In this document: positions 9,506 to 18,264 of the stretch, piece after piece | Position numbering within the stretch: the first letter of the stretch is position 1 | Layout: the number at the start of each line of letters is the position of its first letter | Source of the DNA: a virus | Strand: one strand, 5' to 3' | IMG/VR virus record: IMGVR_UViG_3300008108_000181 | Coordinates: 1 to 64,000 of that record | Length of the DNA: 64,000 nt | Translations under genes and position numbers: made by a program | Notes under the pieces: generated by a model | What the model was told of the DNA's origin: nothing | What the model saw: only the letters and a program-made list of their open reading frames with translations | Database searches by the model: none

Positions 9506-9718
9506 TTATTTTCTATCAGTTATGTCTGAATATTTTTTTGTAGGTGTAAATCCACCTGCAAGATTTCCCAACTTACCACCTCTAGCTTTTTCTAGTTGTT
9601 CTTCACTAACTTGTAGTTCAGAACTATCAAAATCTTTTGCAGTAATTGGTGTTCTATCCTTCTTTAATGGAAGTTTAGCAAACTCAGTTTTTTTATATAA
9701 TTCTTCTATTGATGCCAT
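9506..9718 (-). CDS. Hypothetical small protein (70 aa)
   Basis: Starts MASIEELYKKTEFAKLP. Charged and helix-prone, with a Gly-rich patch (RGGKLGNLAGG) followed by a basic tail. No family recognised. It starts two bases after the stop of the preceding gene and precedes the sulfotransferase, so it is part of one short late operon. The Gly-rich middle and exposed charges would suit a small virion or scaffold component, but that is a guess. Confidence 0.6.
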   Translation of the reverse strand: MASIEELYKKTEFAKLPLKKDRTPITAKDFDSSELQVSEEQLEKARGGKLGNLAGGFTPTKKYSDITDRK

Positions 9719-9720
9719 AA

Positions 9721-9936
9721 TTATTCTTCTATTAGTTTATAAAGTCTTATAGTTTCTAAATCCAATGTTGGATGTTCTTCTTTGTATTTTCTAATACCTT
9801 CTACAATATGGCTTTCAGGATTATCATCCCATTGGAATATATTTAATTCCAAAACCTCTGTCATTGCATCTAAATCTTCTTGTGATACTGATGGAATTAA
9901 TTCTTCTCCTAAATAATTTAAAATTTGATAGTTCAT
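9721..9936 (-). CDS. Hypothetical small acidic protein (71 aa)
   Basis: Starts MNYQILNYLGEELIPS and is acidic throughout, with no transmembrane segment or named motif. It has a good ribosome site (AAGGAAA) and is the first gene after a late-type promoter element, which supports it as real. No function can be assigned. Confidence 0.65.
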   Translation of the reverse strand: MNYQILNYLGEELIPSVSQEDLDAMTEVLELNIFQWDDNPESHIVEGIRKYKEEHPTLDLETIRLYKLIEE

Positions 9937-9971
9937 TTTATTTCCTTTTTTAAAATATAAATGTTATAACT

Positions 9972-9985
9972 TTTATATAAATATC
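9972..9985 (-). promoter_or_regulatory. Late-type promoter element
   Basis: Minus strand GATATTTATATAA, about 37 bases before the ATG at 9936, with no -33 TTG. It directly follows the stop of the upstream virion gene. Confidence 0.6.
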
Positions 9986-9986
9986 A

Positions 9987-11093
9987 TTAAGTGTCAAAAC
10001 GAATCAAAAAGTTTAAATCGTAATCAGGTAAATTCTTAATTGGGTTTGGTAGTTTTGCAATGGCAACCATATCACCATCATCATCATATAACCCAATTGT
10101 TGTGATATATGGTGCAAGATATGAGCCGGTTGGATCTATTGATGATGAATTATAATAATCATCCCATGTACCAACTTTGGTAGAATCGATAGAACCAGAG
10201 TAAAATCTTCTTTGGTTTATATCTTCTATTTCTTTTATTTTTACTGTCTTTGCAGGAGATACATTTAGGATTGGTGTTGTTTCAAAATAATAAGAACCAC
10301 TTAGAACAACATCAACTGCAGATGGATTTTGAGAGTAATTAAACTCTCCTGCTTTTACCGAAATAAGAACTTCGGTTTCATAAATAGTTTGAGTAGAACG
10401 ATATTCTAATTGATATGAATCTAAATCTTCAGTTGAGCCTGAATTAAACACAATTATACCTTCCGAATAAAATACATTACCATATGATAATGTTACTATA
10501 CCAATATCTTCAAAATCGAGTTGATATGTAAATTTTATAACACCGGTTTCAAAATCTATTGATATTACATAATAAGTTTCGGCATCACCATCATCAAGTA
10601 ATACTATTGCACCATTATTTAAATCAAAAGAAATAACATCTATATCGTATTCGTTACCACCTTGTTCAATTGTTAAAATAGCAAGTTCTGCATCAAATCT
10701 TGTAAAATTATAGGTGGGTATTGGATCAATTATATTACCAAACCCATCATCAACTAATTCAGAACCTTGATTTGTGGTTAACTTAACCGATTTCTTTTTA
10801 ATTTGTTCTCCAAATTTATTTCTATCGATATCAATTATATAAATCGTATCAGAAATATTTCTTTCACTAAGTATATCAGCTAAATTTTTATACGAACCAA
10901 ATGTGTTAAAAATATTACCATCAAGATTATTGTAATATTTGGATTTAACTGATTGATATAAAGATTGACTTACTTCCGATAAAGATGAAGTACTTGCAAG
11001 AGATGTAGGGTATACACTATCATCTACATTCCAAAGTTTGTATACTTGGAATTTTCGTTTAGTAATATTTGATTTTGGTATTGATTTTAACAT
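9987..11093 (-). CDS. Virion structural protein, paralogue of next gene
   Basis: A 368-residue protein rich in Asp, Ser and Tyr with alternating beta pattern. Its C-terminal part (ITTIGLYDDDGDMVAIAKLPNP) closely matches the C-terminus of the neighbour at 11204-12409 (ITTVGLYNDANEMIAVAKTSQP), and both share an earlier IYIIDI/IYVINI block. This C-terminal motif is typical of structural proteins in T4-like marine phages. It sits alone between a terminator plus late promoter on one side and another late promoter on the other, so it is a separate transcription unit, as expected for an abundant virion component. Particle position unknown. Confidence 0.75.
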   Translation of the reverse strand: MLKSIPKSNITKRKFQVYKLWNVDDSVYPTSLASTSSLSEVSQSLYQSVKSKYYNNLDGNIFNTFGSYKNLADILSERNISDTIYIIDIDRNKFGEQIKKKSVKLTTNQGSELVDDGFGNIIDPIPTYNFTRFDAELAILTIEQGGNEYDIDVISFDLNNGAIVLLDDGDAETYYVISIDFETGVIKFTYQLDFEDIGIVTLSYGNVFYSEGIIVFNSGSTEDLDSYQLEYRSTQTIYETEVLISVKAGEFNYSQNPSAVDVVLSGSYYFETTPILNVSPAKTVKIKEIEDINQRRFYSGSIDSTKVGTWDDYYNSSSIDPTGSYLAPYITTIGLYDDDGDMVAIAKLPNPIKNLPDYDLNFLIRFDT

Positions 11094-11108
11094 AATATAT
11101 TCCTACTT

Positions 11109-11121
11109 TATATAAATATAC
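11109..11121 (-). promoter_or_regulatory. Late-type promoter element
   Basis: Minus strand GTATATTTATATAA, directly after a rho-independent terminator and about 16 bases before the ATG at 11093. A TAGGAA ribosome site follows. No -33 TTG. Confidence 0.65.
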
Positions 11122-11125
11122 TAAA

Positions 11126-11154
11126 AGAAAAAACCCCATATTACTATGGGGTTG
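11126..11154 (-). terminator. Rho-independent terminator
   Basis: A nine-pair stem AACCCCATA/TATGGGGTT closes a GTAA (GNRA) loop when read on the minus strand, followed by TTTTTTCTTTT. It ends the transcript of the gene at 11204-12409. Confidence 0.85.
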
Positions 11155-11203
11155 AAACTCGTTAGAGTCAATCCTACGAGACTATCATAGGAGGGGTACT
11201 TTA

Positions 11204-12409
11204 TTAGAAATCAAGTTTTACTTTGATTAGAACTTCTTTATCAAATGATTTTGGAATTGGTTGTGATGTTTTTGCCACCGCAATCATTTCGTTTGCATCA
11301 TTGTATAAACCAACAGTTGTGATGAAAGTTTTTGGGTCTCTTTCAAAAGTTGATTCAGTAAATGAACCATCCGAACCAGTTGCAAATGTTGGGTTATTTG
11401 AGAAGTTAAATTCTCTATTAGTTGCTCTTACAAAGTAATGAGCAGTAGAAACATTTTCAGTTCTTCTAGCATCAAACTCAGCACCAAATTTAATTGCATT
11501 AAATAATTTAACATGATTTTTTTGTTCTGCCGAAGTTGATAGTGTTGGAGTTAAATCAGAACCTACTACTGATGCAATAGCAACTGGATTAAGAATCATT
11601 AAACCTTGGTCAGGATAGAATAATCCAAATCCTCGATTTGATGCATCCGTTGTTGAAACGATAGTTGCTTCTGAATCAGATCCTAAATTCAATGAACCAG
11701 ATGCAACAAAGAATACTCTACCTGCTTTACCAACCGTATCGGAGAATTTTTTACCTGAATCATCAATAAATGTAAATAAACCATTAGAACCGCTTAATGT
11801 CAATTCCCAGTTTCCAGCATCCATTTTTTCTTTGTATCGAGCTCGAGATATGTTGATTACATAAATATCAGATGAATCAACCCCACCGAGGGTAGTTCCA
11901 TCGGTGAATGTGAAAAATTCATCATCTTGTTCTAACAAAATAGAACGATATTGTGCATAAGTTGCTTTGGTAGCTAAAGTAGATAAAGATGATGAATCTA
12001 AACTTATTGAACCACTACCAAATTTATGACCGTACGCTACTGCAAATTGAACTTCTGCAGATGATGTTAGATTGAAATCGGTATTGTATACATTTAGATA
12101 ATAATTCGATGAACTTGCTGCGTTTTGAGTGGATGAAGTGAAAAATGTTTTAATATCACCACTATCTCCACTCCACATACCAGTTGTAACGATTTCAATT
12201 TTACCAGTTACTTGATCAAATTCTCCAAATCTTTTATAGATACCCGTGTTGATGTTTCCACCCTGAGCACCTAATTTATCACCACCGGTTAAGTATTGGT
12301 TGATAATTGTTGATAATTGCTCAGATGTTAAACTACCTTGTTGTGCGTTTAAATACGCAGCTAATTCTTGGGTTAAGTTAACACCGGCTTGTCCTGTAAT
12401 TTGTGCCAT
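11204..12409 (-). CDS. Virion structural protein, paralogue of 9987-11093
   Basis: A 401-residue protein. The N-terminus is helix-rich and low in charge (ELAAYLNAQQGSLTSEQ). A Ser/Gly-rich beta region follows, and the C-terminus shares the TTVGLYNDANEMIAVAK block with the neighbouring structural gene. A strong terminator sits about 50 bases after the stop, so it is the last gene of its transcript. An isolated strong terminator right after the gene is often seen for highly expressed virion proteins. No enzyme motif. The precise role (sheath-like, baseplate or fibre) is not visible. Confidence 0.75.
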   Translation of the reverse strand: MAQITGQAGVNLTQELAAYLNAQQGSLTSEQLSTIINQYLTGGDKLGAQGGNINTGIYKRFGEFDQVTGKIEIVTTGMWSGDSGDIKTFFTSSTQNAASSSNYYLNVYNTDFNLTSSAEVQFAVAYGHKFGSGSISLDSSSLSTLATKATYAQYRSILLEQDDEFFTFTDGTTLGGVDSSDIYVINISRARYKEKMDAGNWELTLSGSNGLFTFIDDSGKKFSDTVGKAGRVFFVASGSLNLGSDSEATIVSTTDASNRGFGLFYPDQGLMILNPVAIASVVGSDLTPTLSTSAEQKNHVKLFNAIKFGAEFDARRTENVSTAHYFVRATNREFNFSNNPTFATGSDGSFTESTFERDPKTFITTVGLYNDANEMIAVAKTSQPIPKSFDKEVLIKVKLDF

Positions 12410-12431
12410 ATCTTTTTAATTCCTCGTTTTA

Positions 12432-13061
12432 TTATCTTGGTTGTACATAGGATACTGTCACTGGAATTGATTGAGAACCACCAGTTTCGTTACCATATAC
12501 GGTTAAAGTTGTCTTAATTGTTGTAGTGATATTAGGATTTGGAATGAAAGTAAACGCCAATCCTCTTTCCACTGCTGCAGTTGTAGTGATTTCATCACCC
12601 AAGAATACTGGAATAGTTCCACTACCTGCTGCTAATCCAGAACCAACAATAGAACCTGCGTTTTTGTTAGCAAGAACCAAAGTGTATCCGGCTTGTGTAT
12701 TACCACTTGGAGATGTAGTTGGGGTAAGCGAAACCTGACCAGAGTTCTGATTAACAGAAATAGATGGTACACCGAATTCAACTTTAGGTATTTTAGTAGT
12801 ACCTTTAGGTAAGGTTACTAATTTATATCTCAACACTTGAGTTTCATCAGGAGATGCTTCCGTGATAGGAATAGCTCTGATTGCTGAATCATAATAAGCT
12901 GACCCAAGTGGATGATCTGGCGCATATAGAGTGTAATCGATTTCGTCATCACCCAATGCGAATTTTGTAATGTTTAAACCTTCTCCAGTTGCTAATTTCT
13001 CTCTACCCTTTTTTGTTAGGATAGCATCAACGGTAATTTCGGTATTATCTAAATAAGCCAT
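12432..13061 (-). CDS. Virion structural protein of the DAILTKKGRE type
   Basis: A 209-residue protein starting MAYLDNTEITVDAILTKKG, followed by ITKFALGDDEIDYTL. This N-terminal signature (a statement about an axis that is to be extended, then a GDDE-D-Y motif) recurs in tail-associated proteins of many T4-like marine phages. The C-terminal half is Thr/Gly-rich with an Ig-like beta pattern ending in PVTVSYVQPR. It has its own late promoter element (13087-13099) and an AAGGAAA ribosome site. Tail or baseplate location is inferred. Confidence 0.75.
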   Translation of the reverse strand: MAYLDNTEITVDAILTKKGREKLATGEGLNITKFALGDDEIDYTLYAPDHPLGSAYYDSAIRAIPITEASPDETQVLRYKLVTLPKGTTKIPKVEFGVPSISVNQNSGQVSLTPTTSPSGNTQAGYTLVLANKNAGSIVGSGLAAGSGTIPVFLGDEITTTAAVERGLAFTFIPNPNITTTIKTTLTVYGNETGGSQSIPVTVSYVQPR

Positions 13062-13086
13062 AGTTTTATTTCCTTTTTACTTTCAA

Positions 13087-13099
13087 TATATAAATATAA
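13087..13099 (-). promoter_or_regulatory. Late-type promoter element
   Basis: Minus strand TTATATTTATATAT about 26 bases before the ATG at 13061, no -33 TTG; AAGGAAA ribosome site between. Confidence 0.6.
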
Positions 13100-13127
13100 G
13101 TATTTTTTAATTTTGTAATAATAATTC

Positions 13128-14078
13128 TTATTCAACAATCAATATTGGTTCTCCACTACCTCTACCAGTATCATTTACTCTTAATGTATTAGGGTTAGTT
13201 GTAAATGTCACTATTGGTGAACCACCATCAAGTGTTGTTGCTTGAGTTTGCTTTGAACCTCTAAAATAACTATTCTCTAGACCAGTTGTCAAATCGCCAA
13301 CATTTCGGTAGTGATATGGAAAATAACCATTTAATGGAGTTGCAGATACGATATTACCACCACTTGGTGTTGGAGTTTCTAATCCATCTGAACCAGTAAA
13401 TGGTAAGATTGTTACTTTATTTCTAAATAAAGTTCTTGTTACAAATTCTCTACCAAGTGATTCATCATTTGGATTTATGTTTTGTGGTATATCAACTTGG
13501 TAACTTTCTTTTACATTAAATATCTTTACTCTTTCTTTTATTGTATTTCCAAAGACATCTATATAAGTTCTTATTGAATGAGAACCACTACCAAATACAC
13601 CAAATCCTGCAACTGATATGGAATCTTTATCCATACCAACCTGAGTAAATGCATCTGATTCGTATTCACCAGTTAATGAGGAACCTAATTGGGCATCTAT
13701 GTTAAACACAATACCACCCATATCGGAACCTGAATTTACTGTCATAAATCCATATTGTGCAGAATCATCGGTAGTTCGATATGTACCTTCATAATCAGTT
13801 CGTTCACCACTTAATTGTGATACATCAGTATCAGTAATTGTACCTTCATATTGAGGATTTGTTACATCAAATGCAACATCTTGAACTACTGATAAAGTAA
13901 CTTCTTGTCCTTCACTTGTACCAATTATATTTACATTTTCTTGTGCATCAATAATTGTTTCATAATCACCCTTTTCAGAAGTTGGTTTTCTCCATTTTAC
14001 TTTACTTCTTTCTAAAATATGTGGTTCTATCAATAAACCCGAAGAAACTTTTGCTCTTGCCGGTACCAACGATTCCAA
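13128..14078 (-). CDS. Tail protein segment, probably the frame-shifted end of the upstream gene
   Basis: The frame is 316 residues from a TTG at 14078, but it stays open upstream to 14168 with good coding character (ELNFNEYIQLVRFIDKSLF just before the TTG). No ATG, GTG or other TTG start exists in that stretch. The open part overlaps the end of the 14140-17658 gene, so the two frames read as one protein joined by a +1 shift near 14143. The product is Ser/Thr/Gly-rich and beta-like, with VPARAKVSSGLLIEPHIL near its start, and looks like the C-terminal domain of a large tail protein. Either a real frameshift, a sequence error or a split gene would explain it. Confidence 0.65.
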   Translation of the reverse strand: MESLVPARAKVSSGLLIEPHILERSKVKWRKPTSEKGDYETIIDAQENVNIIGTSEGQEVTLSVVQDVAFDVTNPQYEGTITDTDVSQLSGERTDYEGTYRTTDDSAQYGFMTVNSGSDMGGIVFNIDAQLGSSLTGEYESDAFTQVGMDKDSISVAGFGVFGSGSHSIRTYIDVFGNTIKERVKIFNVKESYQVDIPQNINPNDESLGREFVTRTLFRNKVTILPFTGSDGLETPTPSGGNIVSATPLNGYFPYHYRNVGDLTTGLENSYFRGSKQTQATTLDGGSPIVTFTTNPNTLRVNDTGRGSGEPILIVE

Positions 14079-14139
14079 GGTATCGAATAACGATTTATCA
14101 ATAAAACGAACTAGTTGAATATATTCGTTAAAGTTTAAC

Positions 14140-17100
14140 TCAAATCTTTGGAAAATTACCCAAAGATTTTAGAATATCCATATTAATCTCTTTTATTGGA
14201 GAGAAAAATAAACCTAATCTATCGGTATCTATTGGTGCAGTATCAAATGATTTTTTAGTGGCACGAGATTTATAATCAAGATTTACACCAAATATTGAAT
14301 CTGAATTTATTTCATTTCCTTCGAAATCATATTGAGTTTCAAATCTAAATTTATTACCAAAGTTAAATCCAGTTTGTGGTACTGTTGCAGTTACATCTCT
14401 ATCATATGGAGTGTAATTATATGGATATGCTGTTATTGATGTAAATCCACTTGCGACTGAAGATGTTTGATATGATTGAATATACGCAACATTCTTAATA
14501 TCAACATCTACACCACGATTTTTCGGATATTCAAAATCATTTCTAAATATCAAATCAATGGTAGATGCCGAAATATGATTACCATCTATACCATCAGCAA
14601 TTAAGGTGTGGTTATCAATTCGAGATTCAGATAATGCAGTTGTCCATAATCTAAATTCATCAATTGAACCAGTAAAGTATGGTTGTATACCACCAATATT
14701 TAGTTCCGAACCACTCTTCCACGAAGTTGAGCCGGTTGATAATAATAAACTAGATGAACCCTCATTTCTGATTCTGCCATTAAATCCTTCTTTTATATAA
14801 ACATCAAATAATTCATTACCATCACTTATAGTTTTATTTAATGTAATGTGATAATAATCATCATAAAATACGGGTACATAGTTAGTATAACTACTTGTTT
14901 CAACACCACTACCACTTATACTAAATTTAAGTCTTCCTAAATAATTTGAACCACTTTCAATTTCAAGTTTCCAACCATCAGTTTGAGCAATTACTTGATT
15001 TTGTTTTTCAGTTGTGTTAATTCTAAATTCTACTGAATTTGGATAATCACCATTAAACTCTTTCCAATCTACCGAAATTTGTGTTGTATCATTTAAATTC
15101 AATGCTGCTGTTCTATCTTCGAATGTGAATTTAGTAGTAGCATTTAATTGTGGATCTTGTGGTCCACCGAATTCCATGACAGTCAATAATGATGCAGGAA
15201 CACCATAACAAGCCATTGCAGCATGTAATGCTCTTTTAGTACCCTTATGTTTGTTTAGATATGGTAAGTTGTTTAGTAATCTTCTCCAAATTTCTTGTTG
15301 TCTATCTTTACCACTCATCGTGGAAATCTGAGTTCCATCTGAATGTTTGCCGAATGCATATTCCCATAGGAATTGTGATTTAACTCCCATATCAGCATCC
15401 CATCCAAGAGATTCTAACATATGGTAAATCAATTCATCCTTAATACCTATTTCGTATTTGTGTTCTAATTTTTTTGATTGTTGTAAACCTTTAGCGTAAG
15501 ACCAAAGGATATCAAAATGTTGACCAACCATATTGAAGAACAAGATAAACTCTTGTCCAGCATCATCATCTTGAATATGTTGTGGTAAATTATTTACAAG
15601 ATTAGATGTGTTGTTGTAATCATAATCTTCTGCAGATGTAATAATAGTATCGTACCAATCCAAAGCAACCGTAGCAGTTGATGAGGATAATTGAGTTCCA
15701 CCTGCACCTGGATATGTTAATCCATCGGTAGAAGAAGAAAAATATAAAAATTTTTCAAATGAATCAAAATCATTTTTTACTTTTGATATTTTATTAACAT
15801 ACGAATTAGCCTCATTTACAACAGTTAAAGAAGCAGTCCAATCGGTACCAATAGTTAAATTTTCATATTTTTCATTATAAAATTCTATGAGTTTTATTTT
15901 GTAAATAAAATTTTCTACTCTTTCCTTTGCGGAAGAATACTTTACAAAATTAGACCATCCCCAAGTATTATCACCATCAATCAAAAGTGAACCAGATTCT
16001 ACTTTAGGTGTAGATACAAATTGTATATTTAAATCAGTTAACGAAAATTCAGATGAAGATACAAACTGACCAATCAAGTCGGTAGATGTACTCGAACCAC
16101 TTGATATTAATTCATCAAGAATTTGATAACCAATATCATCACCCAAATCAACACTAAAGTTTGGAGTTAGTGGAGTACAATTATTTGCTATATCACCAAT
16201 AATAGAAATTTGTTCTATCATTGGTATTGATTGAACCTTGGAAATCCAAACTGTTTGATTTTCTTGTACTGAAGTTGGTAATGGTTCGTATAATTTTAAT
16301 ACTAATGATTTAGGTTGATTTAATTTTCTTCTAAATGCATTTCCTTCCGCATCAAATCCTTCATCATAAACAGAAAAAGTTTCAGTATCAACACCCCAAG
16401 TTGCAATTAATTTATTATCACCACCGCCAAAGTGTACATAATGTGTTAATAAATTTGAAATCTCATCTTTAAAGATGTTGGTATTAAAATTTCTATTAAA
16501 CGCTTCTCTAATATCAGAAACAACATTTCCTCTTTGTAATTTTAAATCACCTTTATCAAAAAGTATTTCAATTTCTTCAACAATACCTTCACTTAATTCA
16601 TCACCTTCAATATTTGTTGGTACTAATAAAAGTTTAAATTGTATTTTATCAGTATCTTCGTTAAAAGTTGATTTGGCCTTTTGTAATACGGTTTGAACAT
16701 TAAAAGTAGTTTTACCATTCGGTGAAAATCTACCCAATACAAATTCGGTATCTTTTTTACTTACATAGATATCAATATAATTCGTATTAATTGATTGCCA
16801 ACTAATATCAAAATCAACATTAAATCCAGCAAAATCCTTACCCTTAATCATTTCAGGGTAAGATATATTTGTAATATCAGGACCAGGTAAGAATGATTTA
16901 CTAATTACATTTATTGATATGGTTTGTAACGGTCCAATTCCACCTCGTATCGAAACTGGTTGTAAATATAAAGTATGTTGACCTATATATTGTAATTCTG
17001 TCTTTGTTAATTTTAACTCACCTGATTTTGGTAATTGTCTTTGTATTTTACCTAAAGACATTTGGACATAATCGGTAGGTGTCCCAAATTGAATAGCAGA

Positions 17101-17658
17101 ATCTAAAGTATCATAAGTCAGTTCATATGGAATACTTAATGGGTTCGAATCATTTATATTCCATTCGAAAGAAGGTTGAGTTACGACTAATTTAGGAGCA
17201 GTAATATTGGGAACATTATTTTTAGTAGTTGTTACTCCAATTAATATACTGCCTCCACCCAAATCGATTTGTAAATCTTGATCAACAAATGGTGTTTGAT
17301 TTGCAAATCGTGGATCAGTTAAATTAGCAGAGCCCTTTAATACTTTGATTTCACTTCTAAATTGTGTACCGATACTTTGTCTTTCGAATTTAATCCATTT
17401 GGAATCAGTTCTAAAGTTTACCGATTCTGAAATCAAACCCGTTTCAAATTCAGTAATATATCGAATAGAATTACCAACAAACACATCTGCATCAATACGA
17501 ATATCAGTCCCTATCACTGGTTGTGATAAATTTTCTTGTTGAGATGAAAAAGTAAATTGTATAGTTACATCAGGAGCATCGGTTGGATTAATAACGCGTA
17601 CCACTCCCTCATTTTCTTTAAAGATAGTTGTTTTATATGAAGTGGTAATTATAGTCAT
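14140..17658 (-). CDS. Large tail/baseplate protein with tail-protein-I-like and LamG-like domains
   Basis: A 1172-residue protein. The N-terminal half is beta-rich and Ser/Thr-rich. Around residues 780-830 it reads NNLPYLNKHKGTKRALHAAM and then GVPASLLTVMEFGG, the pattern of the phage tail protein I/baseplate wedge family (KxKGTxxA... YG...L.V.EFGG). Residues of about 845-1045 resemble a LamG/concanavalin-like jelly roll, ending with FTGSIDEFRLWTTALSE, which usually binds carbohydrate. It probably sits at the baseplate rim and contacts fibres or surface glycans. The reading frame stops at TGA (14140) while the next frame continues, see the entry for 13128-14078. It starts 12 bases after the stop of the previous gene. 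Confidence 0.8.
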   Translation of the reverse strand: MTIITTSYKTTIFKENEGVVRVINPTDAPDVTIQFTFSSQQENLSQPVIGTDIRIDADVFVGNSIRYITEFETGLISESVNFRTDSKWIKFERQSIGTQFRSEIKVLKGSANLTDPRFANQTPFVDQDLQIDLGGGSILIGVTTTKNNVPNITAPKLVVTQPSFEWNINDSNPLSIPYELTYDTLDSAIQFGTPTDYVQMSLGKIQRQLPKSGELKLTKTELQYIGQHTLYLQPVSIRGGIGPLQTISINVISKSFLPGPDITNISYPEMIKGKDFAGFNVDFDISWQSINTNYIDIYVSKKDTEFVLGRFSPNGKTTFNVQTVLQKAKSTFNEDTDKIQFKLLLVPTNIEGDELSEGIVEEIEILFDKGDLKLQRGNVVSDIREAFNRNFNTNIFKDEISNLLTHYVHFGGGDNKLIATWGVDTETFSVYDEGFDAEGNAFRRKLNQPKSLVLKLYEPLPTSVQENQTVWISKVQSIPMIEQISIIGDIANNCTPLTPNFSVDLGDDIGYQILDELISSGSSTSTDLIGQFVSSSEFSLTDLNIQFVSTPKVESGSLLIDGDNTWGWSNFVKYSSAKERVENFIYKIKLIEFYNEKYENLTIGTDWTASLTVVNEANSYVNKISKVKNDFDSFEKFLYFSSSTDGLTYPGAGGTQLSSSTATVALDWYDTIITSAEDYDYNNTSNLVNNLPQHIQDDDAGQEFILFFNMVGQHFDILWSYAKGLQQSKKLEHKYEIGIKDELIYHMLESLGWDADMGVKSQFLWEYAFGKHSDGTQISTMSGKDRQQEIWRRLLNNLPYLNKHKGTKRALHAAMACYGVPASLLTVMEFGGPQDPQLNATTKFTFEDRTAALNLNDTTQISVDWKEFNGDYPNSVEFRINTTEKQNQVIAQTDGWKLEIESGSNYLGRLKFSISGSGVETSSYTNYVPVFYDDYYHITLNKTISDGNELFDVYIKEGFNGRIRNEGSSSLLLSTGSTSWKSGSELNIGGIQPYFTGSIDEFRLWTTALSESRIDNHTLIADGIDGNHISASTIDLIFRNDFEYPKNRGVDVDIKNVAYIQSYQTSSVASGFTSITAYPYNYTPYDRDVTATVPQTGFNFGNKFRFETQYDFEGNEINSDSIFGVNLDYKSRATKKSFDTAPIDTDRLGLFFSPIKEINMDILKSLGNFPKI

Positions 17659-17670
17659 TTATTATCGTAT

Positions 17671-18228
17671 TTATCGTTGTGCATTATTATCTTGTGAAGT
17701 ACCAGCTACAGCAAAAGCAGGTGTTCTAAACTGACCAGGAGTTATTTCAGTATCTCCTGCTCCCCCGGCCGATGTTTGTCCTGCTCCACCTCCTGCAGTT
17801 GCACCAATCACATTAGTCACTACTTCTGATGAAAGAATATATGTTTCTTGTGAATTGTTTGTACCATTAACTACCGTAATAATTTTGGGAGTTAGTAATT
17901 CAGTCTCTTCGAATTTCATAACATGAGGTGTAATAAAATTAGTATTAACCCCACCAAGTAAAATACTTGCACCATTTGGTGATGATGTTATAGTAAAAGA
18001 AATTGTTCTACTTGTAGGTACACTTGTAACCGCACCTGACGTATTAGTAACGGTGGTAGTGGTGGTTTCACCCGGTTGTCCTGACCCACCTCCACCTTCT
18101 TCACTATTCGAAAGACTTGCGGCATCTTGTTGAGTAGCTGTAAGTGGATTACTTGGATTGAATTGTCCTATTCCACCCCCTGCTCTAACATCTCCTACAC
18201 CAATATTTGAAACATCTACTACTGCCAT
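17671..18228 (-). CDS. Gly-rich virion protein with PEGA-like domain
   Basis: A 185-residue protein with three parts: a Gly-rich N-terminus (GGGIGQFNPSNP), a PEGA-like beta domain (ITSSPNGASILLGG... TPHVMKF) and a Gly/Ala-rich linker. It ends in EITPGQFRTPAFAVAG. That ending closely matches the end of the neighbouring 498-residue protein (EVNPGQYRGPGFGIDG), so both carry a common C-terminal tag. It has its own late promoter element. Surface display or assembly is a reasonable inference; no enzyme motif. Confidence 0.7.
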   Translation of the reverse strand: MAVVDVSNIGVGDVRAGGGIGQFNPSNPLTATQQDAASLSNSEEGGGGSGQPGETTTTTVTNTSGAVTSVPTSRTISFTITSSPNGASILLGGVNTNFITPHVMKFEETELLTPKIITVVNGTNNSQETYILSSEVVTNVIGATAGGGAGQTSAGGAGDTEITPGQFRTPAFAVAGTSQDNNAQR

Positions 18229-18243
18229 TATCTTAATTTTATT

Positions 18244-18256
18244 TTATATAAATATT
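18244..18256 (-). promoter_or_regulatory. Late-type promoter element
   Basis: Minus strand AAATATTTATATAA about 16 bases before the ATG at 18228, no -33 TTG. Confidence 0.55.
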
Positions 18257-18264
18257 TTAATATT

